NCBI GenBank assembly: GCA_021783275.1
Contig: JAJXUA010000010.1
Coordinates: 1 to 37,415, forward strand
DNA from: Pseudomonadota bacterium
Lineage (GTDB): Bacteria; Pseudomonadota; Gammaproteobacteria; Burkholderiales; Thiobacillaceae
Direction of reading: 5' to 3'
Length of the DNA stretch: 37,415 nucleotides
Of the stretch, positions 19,028-27,111 are shown piece after piece. The translations under genes and the position numbers were made by a program. Positions within the stretch are counted from its first letter, which is position 1. Every line of letters begins with the position of its first letter. The notes below the pieces were generated by a model. The model was not told the origin of the DNA. It ran no database searches and saw nothing but the letters and a program-made list of their open reading frames with translations.

Positions 19028-20738
19028 CCTGTAACCGGAACATCACCCGTCCCGCTGCATTCTCCGGCAACTCCAGCCGATACCCCACGCGCGCGGCCTG
19101 CCGCGCGGCCTGATACAGCCCCACGCCCAGCCCGAAATCCGACGCCACCGGACTCTGGAACAGGTTGCGAGCGACATGGTCGGGCGCGGCGGCGCCACTG
19201 TCGGTGACGGTCAAACTCACCAGTGGGCGCAGCACCAGCCGCACTTCAACTGCGAGATTAACCTCGCTCTGGCGTTTGCGCAGGGCGTTGGTGAGCAGGT
19301 TATCGACCACGCTATCGAACAGGTCCTGCGGTAGTGGGGTCTCGTCGAGGCCGTCGGCAAAGAACTGCACGTCGTCGTGTTCGTAGCGGATTTCCAGGGC
19401 GTCCCACCAGGCCTGCGCAGCGATGCGGGTAACGTTGTCTTCCACCGGCTGCTTGAGTTTGTCCACCGTCTGCGACAGGCGGTTGGCGAGTTGCGGCAGT
19501 TGCCGCTTGATCAGTTCGAGCAGGCGATCACTGTCTTCAGGCGCGGTCATGTCGGCGGCGGCGAGCAGGGTTTTCATCGACTGCAGGATGTTCTTCACGT
19601 CGTGGGTGAGGCGCGCGCCGGTGTCGTGGATGGCCTGGCTGTAGGCCTGTTCGCGCAGCGTCTGTTCGCGCACTTTGGCGGCGTAGAAATAGCCGAGTAA
19701 CTGCGACAGCAGACGCACATGCAGCGCCAGCGCCGGGGTGAGCGGGCGCGGCGACTGCCAGGTGAGCGTCAGGCCATGAAACTGGTGTTCGAGGCTGTGT
19801 GCGGCGGGTTCGCCAAAGCGGCCTTCACCGCGCGCGGCCTGCCAGTGGCCACCGCGTATCCAGGTCAGTTCGTCGAGATTGGCGAGCGCGTCACGTACGA
19901 AAGACTCGGGATCGCGCTCGCGTTCGGCCAGGGTGGCGAGCCGCTGCGCCCAGCCTTCGAACGGCAGGCCAACCGACAAGAGATAGCGCGAGGTGACCTG
20001 CCCCAGGCCGGTAAACCCGGCGCGCGGATTCCACAGCCACGACAGCACCAGCAGCAGCGCGGCCATGCCGAGCAGCGTTTGCACCAGCGCCCAGGCGTAG
20101 CTCACCTTGGCCACCGCCACCACGGCAAACACGCCCAGCGCCATCACCATGATCAGCAGCGACAGCAGCAGGCCGTAAATGAAATCGAGCGTGGACGAGG
20201 TGCCGCGCTGACGCGCGGCGGGGACAAACAGAATAATCAGCGGCAGCAGCGGCAGGCCCCAGCGCACGCCCTGCACCAGCGCCTGCGGCGGATCGCTCTC
20301 GCCCAGGGTTTGCGGCAGCACCCAGGTGAGCAGCAGCGCCAGCAGGTAGCCCAGCGCCAGCAGATAACTGACGCGCTGCGCGGACTGGTTTTGCGAGGTG
20401 GCAACCGCGCCCACCAGCCCGGCCAGAATCGCCAGCCACAGCGCCACCACCCAGGTGCTGTCCACCAGTACCAAGAGCGCGGCCATGGCAAACACCGGCA
20501 GCGCGAGGCGGGGCTCGATGCGCGCCTCGCTACGTACCAGCGGCTGCCACAGCAGAAAGAAGCCGTAATGCGCCAGCAGAAAAGCGCGAGTGATCGCCGG
20601 ATCGGCGTCGAGCACCACCGCCGGATGCAGCGCCAGCAGCATCAGCGCCAGCCAGCGGCCGGGGGCCACCTCGGTGAGCGCCCGGGCGAGGCGACTCAGC
20701 CCGCCGGAAGCAGCGGTGGCGGCAAGCGGCGTATTCAT
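18993..20738 (-). CDS. Membrane sensor histidine kinase, PrsK-like
   Basis: Multiple TM helices, GAF-like middle, H-box RLTHDVKNILQS, N-box DSVVDNLLTNALRKR, ATPase G-box FGLGVGLYQAA. Confidence 0.85.
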   Translation of the reverse strand: MNTPLAATAASGGLSRLARALTEVAPGRWLALMLLALHPAVVLDADPAITRAFLLAHYGFFLLWQPLVRSEARIEPRLALPVFAMAALLVLVDSTWVVALWLAILAGLVGAVATSQNQSAQRVSYLLALGYLLALLLTWVLPQTLGESDPPQALVQGVRWGLPLLPLIILFVPAARQRGTSSTLDFIYGLLLSLLIMVMALGVFAVVAVAKVSYAWALVQTLLGMAALLLVLSWLWNPRAGFTGLGQVTSRYLLSVGLPFEGWAQRLATLAERERDPESFVRDALANLDELTWIRGGHWQAARGEGRFGEPAAHSLEHQFHGLTLTWQSPRPLTPALALHVRLLSQLLGYFYAAKVREQTLREQAYSQAIHDTGARLTHDVKNILQSMKTLLAAADMTAPEDSDRLLELIKRQLPQLANRLSQTVDKLKQPVEDNVTRIAAQAWWDALEIRYEHDDVQFFADGLDETPLPQDLFDSVVDNLLTNALRKRQSEVNLAVEVRLVLRPLVSLTVTDSGAAAPDHVARNLFQSPVASDFGLGVGLYQAARQAARVGYRLELPENAAGRVMFRLQATDSRPTDTPG

Positions 20739-20956
20739 GAATTAGGCTGCCATGAGAGCGGCCGCTGGATACGCGCGGGGAAGCAGATGAACGTGGGATC
20801 AGACTGCAGTTTCGACATGAGCATTGCTAACGGCAGACGCAGACGGAAATCCAGCCCGGCGCGGTGCCGGGCGATTGACGGAAAGCTGGCACGGCTGTTG
20901 TGATTTCATCAGTTCGCTCAGCTTTCCATTCAAAATTCATACACTTGTTGTTTATT

Positions 20957-20969
20957 TATCAAACACTTG
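20957..20969 (+). promoter_or_regulatory. IHF consensus match TATCAAACACTTG
   Basis: Exact match to WATCARNNNNTTR just upstream of a putative sigma-54 promoter. Confidence 0.4.
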
Positions 20970-20984
20970 TGAAACATGTTCAGC

Positions 20985-21000
20985 TGGAATACATCTTGCG
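20985..21000 (+). promoter_or_regulatory. Putative sigma-54 (-24/-12) promoter for the prepilin gene
   Basis: TGGAAT-ACATC-TTGCG; GG and GC separated by 10 nt; 40 bp upstream of the prepilin ATG. Confidence 0.6.
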
Positions 21001-21040
21001 AATCCGCGTGTGGCACATATCAATTACGGAGCGTTCAACC

Positions 21041-21694
21041 ATGCCTTTGAATTCTTTGCCGCGTCGCCAGGCCGGCTTTACCCTGATCGAGATCGCCATC
21101 GTACTGGTGATCATCGGTCTGCTGCTCGGCGGTATTCTCAAAGGCCAGGAGCTGATCAACAGCGCGCGGGTGAAGAATCTTGCCACTGATTTCCGTAATG
21201 TACCGGTCTTCATTTACGGCTATCAGGACAAATTTCGCTCCCTGCCAGGCGACGACCCCGCTGTCGTTGCTCACTTGGGCGCAACTGCGGTCTCGGCACC
21301 AGCAGGCCCCACTCTCGGCAACGGCGTCCTGAATGGTGCTTGGGACAGCACGACCAATACCGACGACACCTTCCTGTTCTGGCAACACGTTCGGCTTGCC
21401 GGGTTGGCTCCTGGCCCCACAGCAATTGCCGCCGCTGACTACCCTCCACTGAATGCGGTGGGCGGTCGTGTTGGGGTCCAGAGTACTGCTCCTTTAACCA
21501 CCATGAACAGCGGTACGTATTTCATTTGTTCAGCCGGAATTTCAGGCAAGTTTGCAAAACAACTGGATACCCAGCTGGATGATGGCGACACCGATGCAGG
21601 GACCGTACAGGCAGGTGCAGTTGCAAACGGTACAGCCGCCGCAAATGGCGCATTGGTAGACACAGACAACTATACGGTTTGTATGGGCGTCTGA
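21041..21694 (+). CDS. Prepilin (candidate major pilin)
   Basis: RRQAGFTLIEIAIVLVIIGLLLGGILKGQELINSARVKNLATDF; own promoter and terminator; C-terminal Cys pair. Confidence 0.9.
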   Translation: MPLNSLPRRQAGFTLIEIAIVLVIIGLLLGGILKGQELINSARVKNLATDFRNVPVFIYGYQDKFRSLPGDDPAVVAHLGATAVSAPAGPTLGNGVLNGAWDSTTNTDDTFLFWQHVRLAGLAPGPTAIAAADYPPLNAVGGRVGVQSTAPLTTMNSGTYFICSAGISGKFAKQLDTQLDDGDTDAGTVQAGAVANGTAAANGALVDTDNYTVCMGV

Positions 21695-21711
21695 TTGCTG
21701 CAATTTTCGAC

Positions 21712-21742
21712 AATGAAGCCCGCTCTGCGGGCTTCATTGTTT
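21712..21742. terminator. Rho-independent, possibly bidirectional terminator
   Basis: AATGAAGCCCGC-TCT-GCGGGCTTCATT followed by GTTTTC, between convergent genes. Confidence 0.8.
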
Positions 21743-23713
21743 TCAGCCCTGCAACACCCGAAACTCCGCCGCCGCCAGCCCGTCTGCCGCGCCGCGCAGC
21801 ACCAGCACATCACTCACCTGGATGCGCGCGTCGGGCTGGGGATCGACGCCGGTGATGCCCTGGCGGCGGATGGCCACGACTTCAACCAGCAGATCGTCGA
21901 GCGCCAGCTCATTCAGCGTGTGCCCGGCAGCGGCCGCGCCCTGGGTGATGAGCACGGTGTGCAGGCGTGGCTGGGCGTGCTGGTCGAGTTCGTCGTCGGC
22001 GTCAGACGCGCCGCGAAAGAATCCGCGCATCATGGCGTAGCGGGTTTCGCGCACGTCGCGGATGCGTTTCAGCACCTGGGTCAGCGGCACGCCCAGCAGC
22101 ATCAGCGCGTGCGAGGCCAGCATCAGTGAGCCTTCCATCACTTCGGACACGACTTCGGCGGCACCGGCGGCCTTGAGCGCGTCGATGTGGGTGTCGTCGA
22201 TGGTGCGTACCACCACGGGTAAATCGGGGCGCAGTTCGCGCACGTGGCGCAGGATCGCCATGCTCGACGCCAAATCGGAATAGGTGACGACAACGGCCTG
22301 GGCGCGGCTGAGTCCGGCAGCCACCAGCACTTCGCGGCGGCTGGCGTCGCCGTAGACCACGCTGGCGCCGGACGCGACCACGGCCCGGATCCGCTCGGGG
22401 TCGGCGTCGAGCGCGACGAAGGTGATGCCTTCGGCTTCGAGCAGGCGGGCGAGGTTCTGTCCGCTGCGACCATAGCCGCAGACGATGACGTGCTTGGTCT
22501 TGCCAAAGGTCTTGAGCGCGATGTCGTGCACTTCCTTGGCCTTGCCCGCCCATTCGCTGCCCGCCAGCAGACGCGTCAGCACGTCCAGGCGGTTGATGAT
22601 CAGCGGGGCGATCAGCATCGACAGCACCATCGCCGCCAGCACTGGCTGGGTAATTTCCGCGCCCAGCACTTTGAGGTCGGCGGCCTGCGCCAGCAGCACG
22701 AAACCGAATTCGCCGGCCTGCGCCAGCCCCAGCGCGGTACGTACGGCGGTGGGGCGGGCATTGCGGAAGGCCAGTGCAATGCCCGCCACCAGCAGCCCCT
22801 TGCCCACCACAATCGCGAGCAGCAGCAACAGTACGTTGTGCCACTGCACCACCACCAGCATCGGGTCGAGCCGCATGCCGATGGTGACGAAGAACAGGCC
22901 GAGCAGCACATCGCGGAACGGCTTGATGTCGTCTTCCACCTGATAGCGGTATTCGGTTTCCGAAATCAGCATCCCGGCGAGAAACGCGCCCAGCGCCAGC
23001 GACAGCCCGGCGCTTTCGGTGAGAAACGCCAGCCCCAGGGTAAACAGCAGCAGATTGAGCGTAAACAGCTCGGGCGACTTGCGCCCGGCCACCCACTGGA
23101 ACCAGGGCCGCATGATGCGCTGGCCGACGAACAGCAGGAAACCCAGCACCACCACCGCCTTCAGCATGGCGAAGGACAGATCCGCCGCCATGGAATCGGA
23201 TTCCCGGGCAAACGCCGGGATCAGGATCAGGAGCGGCACCACCGCCAGATCCTGGAACAGCAGCGCACCGAAGATGTGGCGGCCATGCGGGGTCTGGATT
23301 TCAAGCCGCTCGGCGAACATCTTCGAGACAATCGCGGTGGACGACATCGACATGATGCCGCCCAGCGCCAGCGCGGTGAGGAAACTCAGATCGAGCAGCC
23401 AGGCGATCAGCACGGTGATCGCAATGGTCAGCAGCACCTGCGCGCCGCCGAAGCCGAACACCGTCATGCGCATGGTCATCAGGCGCGCCAGACTGAACTC
23501 CAGACCAATCGAGAACATCAGGAAGACGACGCCGAATTCGGCCAGATAACGCGCTTCTTCGCTGTCCGGAATCCAGCCCAGCGCGAACGGCCCGATGGCA
23601 ATGCCCGTGACCAGATAGCCCAGCATCGTCGGCAGCCGCAGCGCACGCGCCACCGCCGCCACCAGCACGGCCACGGCAAGCAGGATCAGGACGAGTTGCA
23701 GGCTGGAATGCAT
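21743..23713 (-). CDS. CPA2 family monovalent cation:H+ antiporter with TrkA-N and TrkA-C (KefB/YbaL-like)
   Basis: N-terminal Na/H exchanger fold, HVIVCGYGRSGQNLARLLEAEGI TrkA-N Rossmann, C-terminal TrkA-C-like region. Confidence 0.9.
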   Translation of the reverse strand: MHSSLQLVLILLAVAVLVAAVARALRLPTMLGYLVTGIAIGPFALGWIPDSEEARYLAEFGVVFLMFSIGLEFSLARLMTMRMTVFGFGGAQVLLTIAITVLIAWLLDLSFLTALALGGIMSMSSTAIVSKMFAERLEIQTPHGRHIFGALLFQDLAVVPLLILIPAFARESDSMAADLSFAMLKAVVVLGFLLFVGQRIMRPWFQWVAGRKSPELFTLNLLLFTLGLAFLTESAGLSLALGAFLAGMLISETEYRYQVEDDIKPFRDVLLGLFFVTIGMRLDPMLVVVQWHNVLLLLLAIVVGKGLLVAGIALAFRNARPTAVRTALGLAQAGEFGFVLLAQAADLKVLGAEITQPVLAAMVLSMLIAPLIINRLDVLTRLLAGSEWAGKAKEVHDIALKTFGKTKHVIVCGYGRSGQNLARLLEAEGITFVALDADPERIRAVVASGASVVYGDASRREVLVAAGLSRAQAVVVTYSDLASSMAILRHVRELRPDLPVVVRTIDDTHIDALKAAGAAEVVSEVMEGSLMLASHALMLLGVPLTQVLKRIRDVRETRYAMMRGFFRGASDADDELDQHAQPRLHTVLITQGAAAAGHTLNELALDDLLVEVVAIRRQGITGVDPQPDARIQVSDVLVLRGAADGLAAAEFRVLQG

Positions 23714-23980
23714 GAGGAAACCGGGCGGGACGGGCAGGCTAACCTAGAAACCGCAGTTGGACGCGCCCGAGGGTGCGTCGGATCGGGTGACTGCCGCGAA
23801 GCAACGACGTGGCAGGCCGGGGCCTGCAAGGAGGCGCGACAAAGGCAGGCGCACGAGCAGGCGCGCCATCGGGTGCGTAGCGGTCTCATCCGGTGGGTGA
23901 GCGTGGCCGAAAGCAGAAATATCAGCGTTCATGGGCAATCATCAAGATGGCAAGCGGTCAACTACGGTTTCCAGGTTTAG

Positions 23981-23986
23981 TATACT
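23981..23986 (+). promoter_or_regulatory. Putative -10 box (TATACT) directly upstream of kdsD
   Basis: TTTAGTATACTTGCGGCCCATG; -10 ends 8 nt before the start codon. Confidence 0.4.
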
Positions 23987-23994
23987 TGCGGCCC

Positions 23995-24981
23995 ATGCTC
24001 TCCCACGCTTTCTCCCCCGAAGATTCCCTCGCGCTGGCGCGCCGCGTGCTCGACATCGAAGCCGATGCGCTGCGCACGATGGCGAGCCGCATCGATCACG
24101 AATTCGCCGACGCCGTCCGTCTCATTCTCGCCTGCTCCGGTCGCGTCGTCGTCTCGGGCATGGGCAAGTCCGGCCACGTCGGCGGCAAAATCGCAGCGAC
24201 GCTGGCATCGACCGGCACCCCGGCCTTCTTCATGCATCCTGGCGAAGCCAGCCACGGCGACCTCGGCATGATCACCGCCGACGACGTGGTGCTGGCGCTG
24301 TCGAATTCCGGCGAAAGCAGCGAAATCGTCAGCATCGTGCCTCTCATCAAGCGGCGCGGGGCCAAGCTGGTGGCGATGACCGGCAACCCGGACTCCACCC
24401 TGGCGCGCGAGGCCGACGCCCACCTCAACGCCGGGGTGGACAAGGAAGCCTGCCCGCTCAATCTCGCCCCCACCGCCAGCACCACTGCCGCGCTGGCGAT
24501 GGGCGACGCGCTGGCCGTGGCCCTGCTCGATGCCCGGGGATTTTCCGCTGACGACTTTGCCCGCACCCATCCCGGCGGCAGCCTCGGCCGCAAGTTGCTG
24601 GTGCACGTACGCGACATCATGCACAGCGGCGATGCGCTGCCGCGCGTGCCGCAAGACGCCACGCTCAAGACTGCGCTGGTAGAGATGACGCAGAAAGGGC
24701 TGGGCATGACTGCCGTGGTCGATGCGACCGGTCAGGTTGCGGGGCTCTTTACCGACGGCGACCTGCGCCGCGCGCTGGAACACGCCCTCGACCTGCAGCA
24801 GGCACGCATCGCCGAACTGATGACACCCAGCCCCAAAACCATACGTGAAGACGCCCTCGCCGTGGCGGCGGTCGAAAAAATGGACAGCCTCAAGATCAAC
24901 GGCCTGCTGGTAGTCGATGCCAACGGCCTGCTCGTCGGAGCGCTCAACATGCACGATTTGCTGAAGGCGGGGGTGGTGTGA
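23995..24981 (+). CDS. kdsD: D-arabinose 5-phosphate isomerase
   Basis: SIS domain (RVVVSGMGKSGHVGGKIAATLASTGTPAFFMHPGEASHGDLGMI) plus two CBS domains. Confidence 0.95.
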   Translation: MLSHAFSPEDSLALARRVLDIEADALRTMASRIDHEFADAVRLILACSGRVVVSGMGKSGHVGGKIAATLASTGTPAFFMHPGEASHGDLGMITADDVVLALSNSGESSEIVSIVPLIKRRGAKLVAMTGNPDSTLAREADAHLNAGVDKEACPLNLAPTASTTAALAMGDALAVALLDARGFSADDFARTHPGGSLGRKLLVHVRDIMHSGDALPRVPQDATLKTALVEMTQKGLGMTAVVDATGQVAGLFTDGDLRRALEHALDLQQARIAELMTPSPKTIREDALAVAAVEKMDSLKINGLLVVDANGLLVGALNMHDLLKAGVV

Positions 24982-25389
24982 TGGTGCAGATCACAACACC
25001 TCTCACCACAGAGACACAGAGGCACAGAGACTCATACTGTCTGAGTGGTGGCACTCGTGATAACCCTGTCTGTTTTTCTCCCCGTCTCCGTGCCTCTGTG
25101 GTGAAAGGTTTCAGGGATCTGCTGATTTATTCAGGCTTGGTCATTGCGAGCAAAGCGAAGCAATCCAGAATGTCAGCACAATTAACCGCTCCTGGATCGC
25201 CACGTCACTTCGTTCCTCGCGATGACCGAACAATGCAGCGTTTCCTTGGCGGTGTGATGGTGCGGATCACAGCACCTCTCACCACAGAGACACAGAGACA
25301 CAGAGACTCATACTGTCTGAGTGGTGGCACTCGTGATAACCCTGTCTGTTTTTCTCCCCGTCTCCGTGCCTCTGTGGTGAAAGGTTTTA
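24979..25389. repeat. 276-bp-period tandem duplication containing two element copies (5 and 6)
   Basis: TGATGGTGC(A/G)GATCACA(A/G)CACCTCTCACCACAGAGACACAGAG at 24979 and 25255; identical cores CTCATACTGTCTGAGTGGTGGCACTCGTGATAACCCTGTCTG. Confidence 0.88.
25142..25225. repeat. REP/MITE-like inverted repeat
   Basis: CATTGCGAGCAAAGCGAAGCAATCCAG ... CTGGATCGCCACGTCACTTCGTTCCTCGCGATG. Confidence 0.85.
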
Positions 25390-25390
25390 A

Positions 25391-25918
25391 ATGAATCCCG
25401 CCCTCTTAGAACGCGCGCAGAAAATCCGCCTGATGGCCTTTGATGTCGATGGTGTGATGACAGATGGCACCTTGTTTCTGGCCGATGACGGACAGGAATA
25501 CAAGGGCTTCCATTCGCTCGACGGCCACGGCCTGAAAATGCTCAAGAGTACGGGCGTGCAGCTGGCCATCATCACCGGCCGCACCTCACGCGTGGTCGAG
25601 CACCGCGCGAAAAATCTCGGCATCGACATCATCCACCAGGGTGCGCACGACAAGCGCGTGGTCTACGAAGCGCTGTGTCGCGACCTTGGCCTCGCCTGCG
25701 ACGCCACCGCCTACATGGGCGACGACGTGGTCGATCTGCCGGTGATGCGGCGCGCCGGGCTGGCGATCACCGTGCCGGCCGCGCCGGAACTGGTCAAGGC
25801 GCACAGCCATTACACCACGGTGCGGGAAGCAGGACACGGTGCCGTACGCGAAGCCTGCGAACTGCTGATGCGCGCACAGGGCACGCTCGACGCGGCGCTT
25901 GCGCCCTACCTCGCATGA
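25391..25918 (+). CDS. kdsC: KDO-8-phosphate phosphatase
   Basis: HAD motif FDVDGVMTDGTLF, YMGDDVVDLPVM. Confidence 0.95.
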   Translation: MNPALLERAQKIRLMAFDVDGVMTDGTLFLADDGQEYKGFHSLDGHGLKMLKSTGVQLAIITGRTSRVVEHRAKNLGIDIIHQGAHDKRVVYEALCRDLGLACDATAYMGDDVVDLPVMRRAGLAITVPAAPELVKAHSHYTTVREAGHGAVREACELLMRAQGTLDAALAPYLA

Positions 25919-25967
25919 CGCCTGCGCGCGCGCCCTACAGCCTGATACGCCCCATGCGTCCCGCCGC

Positions 25968-26564
25968 ATGAGCGTACGCGGATCGCTGTGGCTGCCGCTG
26001 GCGCTGTTGCTGCTGCTGGCCGGGCTCAGTTTCTGGATCGAGCGTGCGGTGCAGCTCCCCGCCAGCCGTGGGCAAGCGGCTGCAACCGATCCCGAAGGCA
26101 TTATCGAAAATTTCGACGCGCTGCGGGCAGACCTGAATGGCAACCCGCTCTATCGTCTGTCCGCCCGACGTCTGATGCATTATTCCGGCAACCAGCTCAC
26201 CCGCATGGACGCGCCGCGTTTTGAACGTCTGGACGCGGCAGTCGGCGCGGTGAGCGCCAGCGCGCAGCACGGGCTGGTATCGGAAGACGGCAGCTCGGTC
26301 GATCTGACCGGCAACGTCCAATTGGCGCGTGCCGCAGTGACGGCTGAATCCGCCTTGACCCTGGATACCGCGCGCCTGATCCTCTACCCCGACCGCAACC
26401 TGTTGCGTGCGCCGGGTGCCGTCACCCTGCGCGACAGCGGGCTGGATTTGCGCGCGGGGGCAATGGAATACGACACCGCCCGCCGCATCATCAAGCTGAC
26501 AGGACGGGTGAAAGCCCGCTATATTGCAGGCGGCAATTCAGGCAAGATTCCGGGCAACTCATGA
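25968..26564 (+). CDS. lptC: LPS export protein LptC
   Basis: N-terminal TM helix and LptC-like beta-jellyroll sequence; between kdsC and lptA. Confidence 0.85.
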   Translation: MSVRGSLWLPLALLLLLAGLSFWIERAVQLPASRGQAAATDPEGIIENFDALRADLNGNPLYRLSARRLMHYSGNQLTRMDAPRFERLDAAVGAVSASAQHGLVSEDGSSVDLTGNVQLARAAVTAESALTLDTARLILYPDRNLLRAPGAVTLRDSGLDLRAGAMEYDTARRIIKLTGRVKARYIAGGNSGKIPGNS

Positions 26565-26577
26565 GCACCCTCCTACG

Positions 26578-27111
26578 ATGAAAAGATACTCACTCCTGCT
26601 GCTGCTGGCGCTGGCCGCGCCCGCCCACGCCGAACGTGCCGACCGCAGCAAGCCGGTCAACCTGGAAGCCGACAGTGTCACGCTCGACGACATCAGCAAG
26701 GTCAGCGTGTATCAGGGCAATGTCATTCTCAGCCAGGGCACGCTGATGCTGCGTGCCGACCGGGTACAGGTCACGCAGAACGCCGCCGGCTTGGACCGTA
26801 TTCATGCCACCGGCCGACCGGTGGCGTTTCGCCAGAAGCTCGACAACAGCGAAGAATTCATTGAAGGCTTTGCCAGCCGGATCGAATACAACAGCGGCAG
26901 CAGTGAACTCGAACTGATCGGCCAGGCGCAATTACGGCGCGGCACGGACGAGCTACGCGGCGCGCAGATTTCCTACAACGCCAACACCGAGTTTTACAAA
27001 GTCACCGGCCAGGTGGGCACACAGAAAACGGGAGGCCGCGTACGCGCAGTCATCCGTCCGAAAACCCCCGCCGCCCCGGTGGCCCCGGTCACCCCACCCG
27101 CCGCCCCATGA
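26578..27111 (+). CDS. lptA: LPS transport periplasmic protein LptA
   Basis: Signal peptide; KPVNLEADSVTLDDISKVSVYQGNVILSQGTLMLRADRV. Confidence 0.93.
   Translation: MKRYSLLLLLALAAPAHAERADRSKPVNLEADSVTLDDISKVSVYQGNVILSQGTLMLRADRVQVTQNAAGLDRIHATGRPVAFRQKLDNSEEFIEGFASRIEYNSGSSELELIGQAQLRRGTDELRGAQISYNANTEFYKVTGQVGTQKTGGRVRAVIRPKTPAAPVAPVTPPAAP

Noticed and set aside
19719-20903. 394-aa plus-strand ORF antisense to the histidine kinase
   Set aside because: Shadow ORF with Q/R-rich low-complexity translation.
22244-23980. 578-aa plus-strand ORF antisense to the CPA2 antiporter
   Set aside because: Gln/Arg/His-rich shadow translation; antiporter and TrkA domains are clear on the minus strand.
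24995-25389. Possible CRISPR array from repeated CACCACAGAGACACAGAG units
   Set aside because: Arms are inverted, copies lie at irregular spacing, cores within a locus are identical rather than unique spacers, and no cas genes are present.
24978-25394. 138-aa ORF with duplicated [34 protein letters not shown]
   Set aside because: Translation of the tandem repeat elements between kdsD and kdsC; likely spurious.
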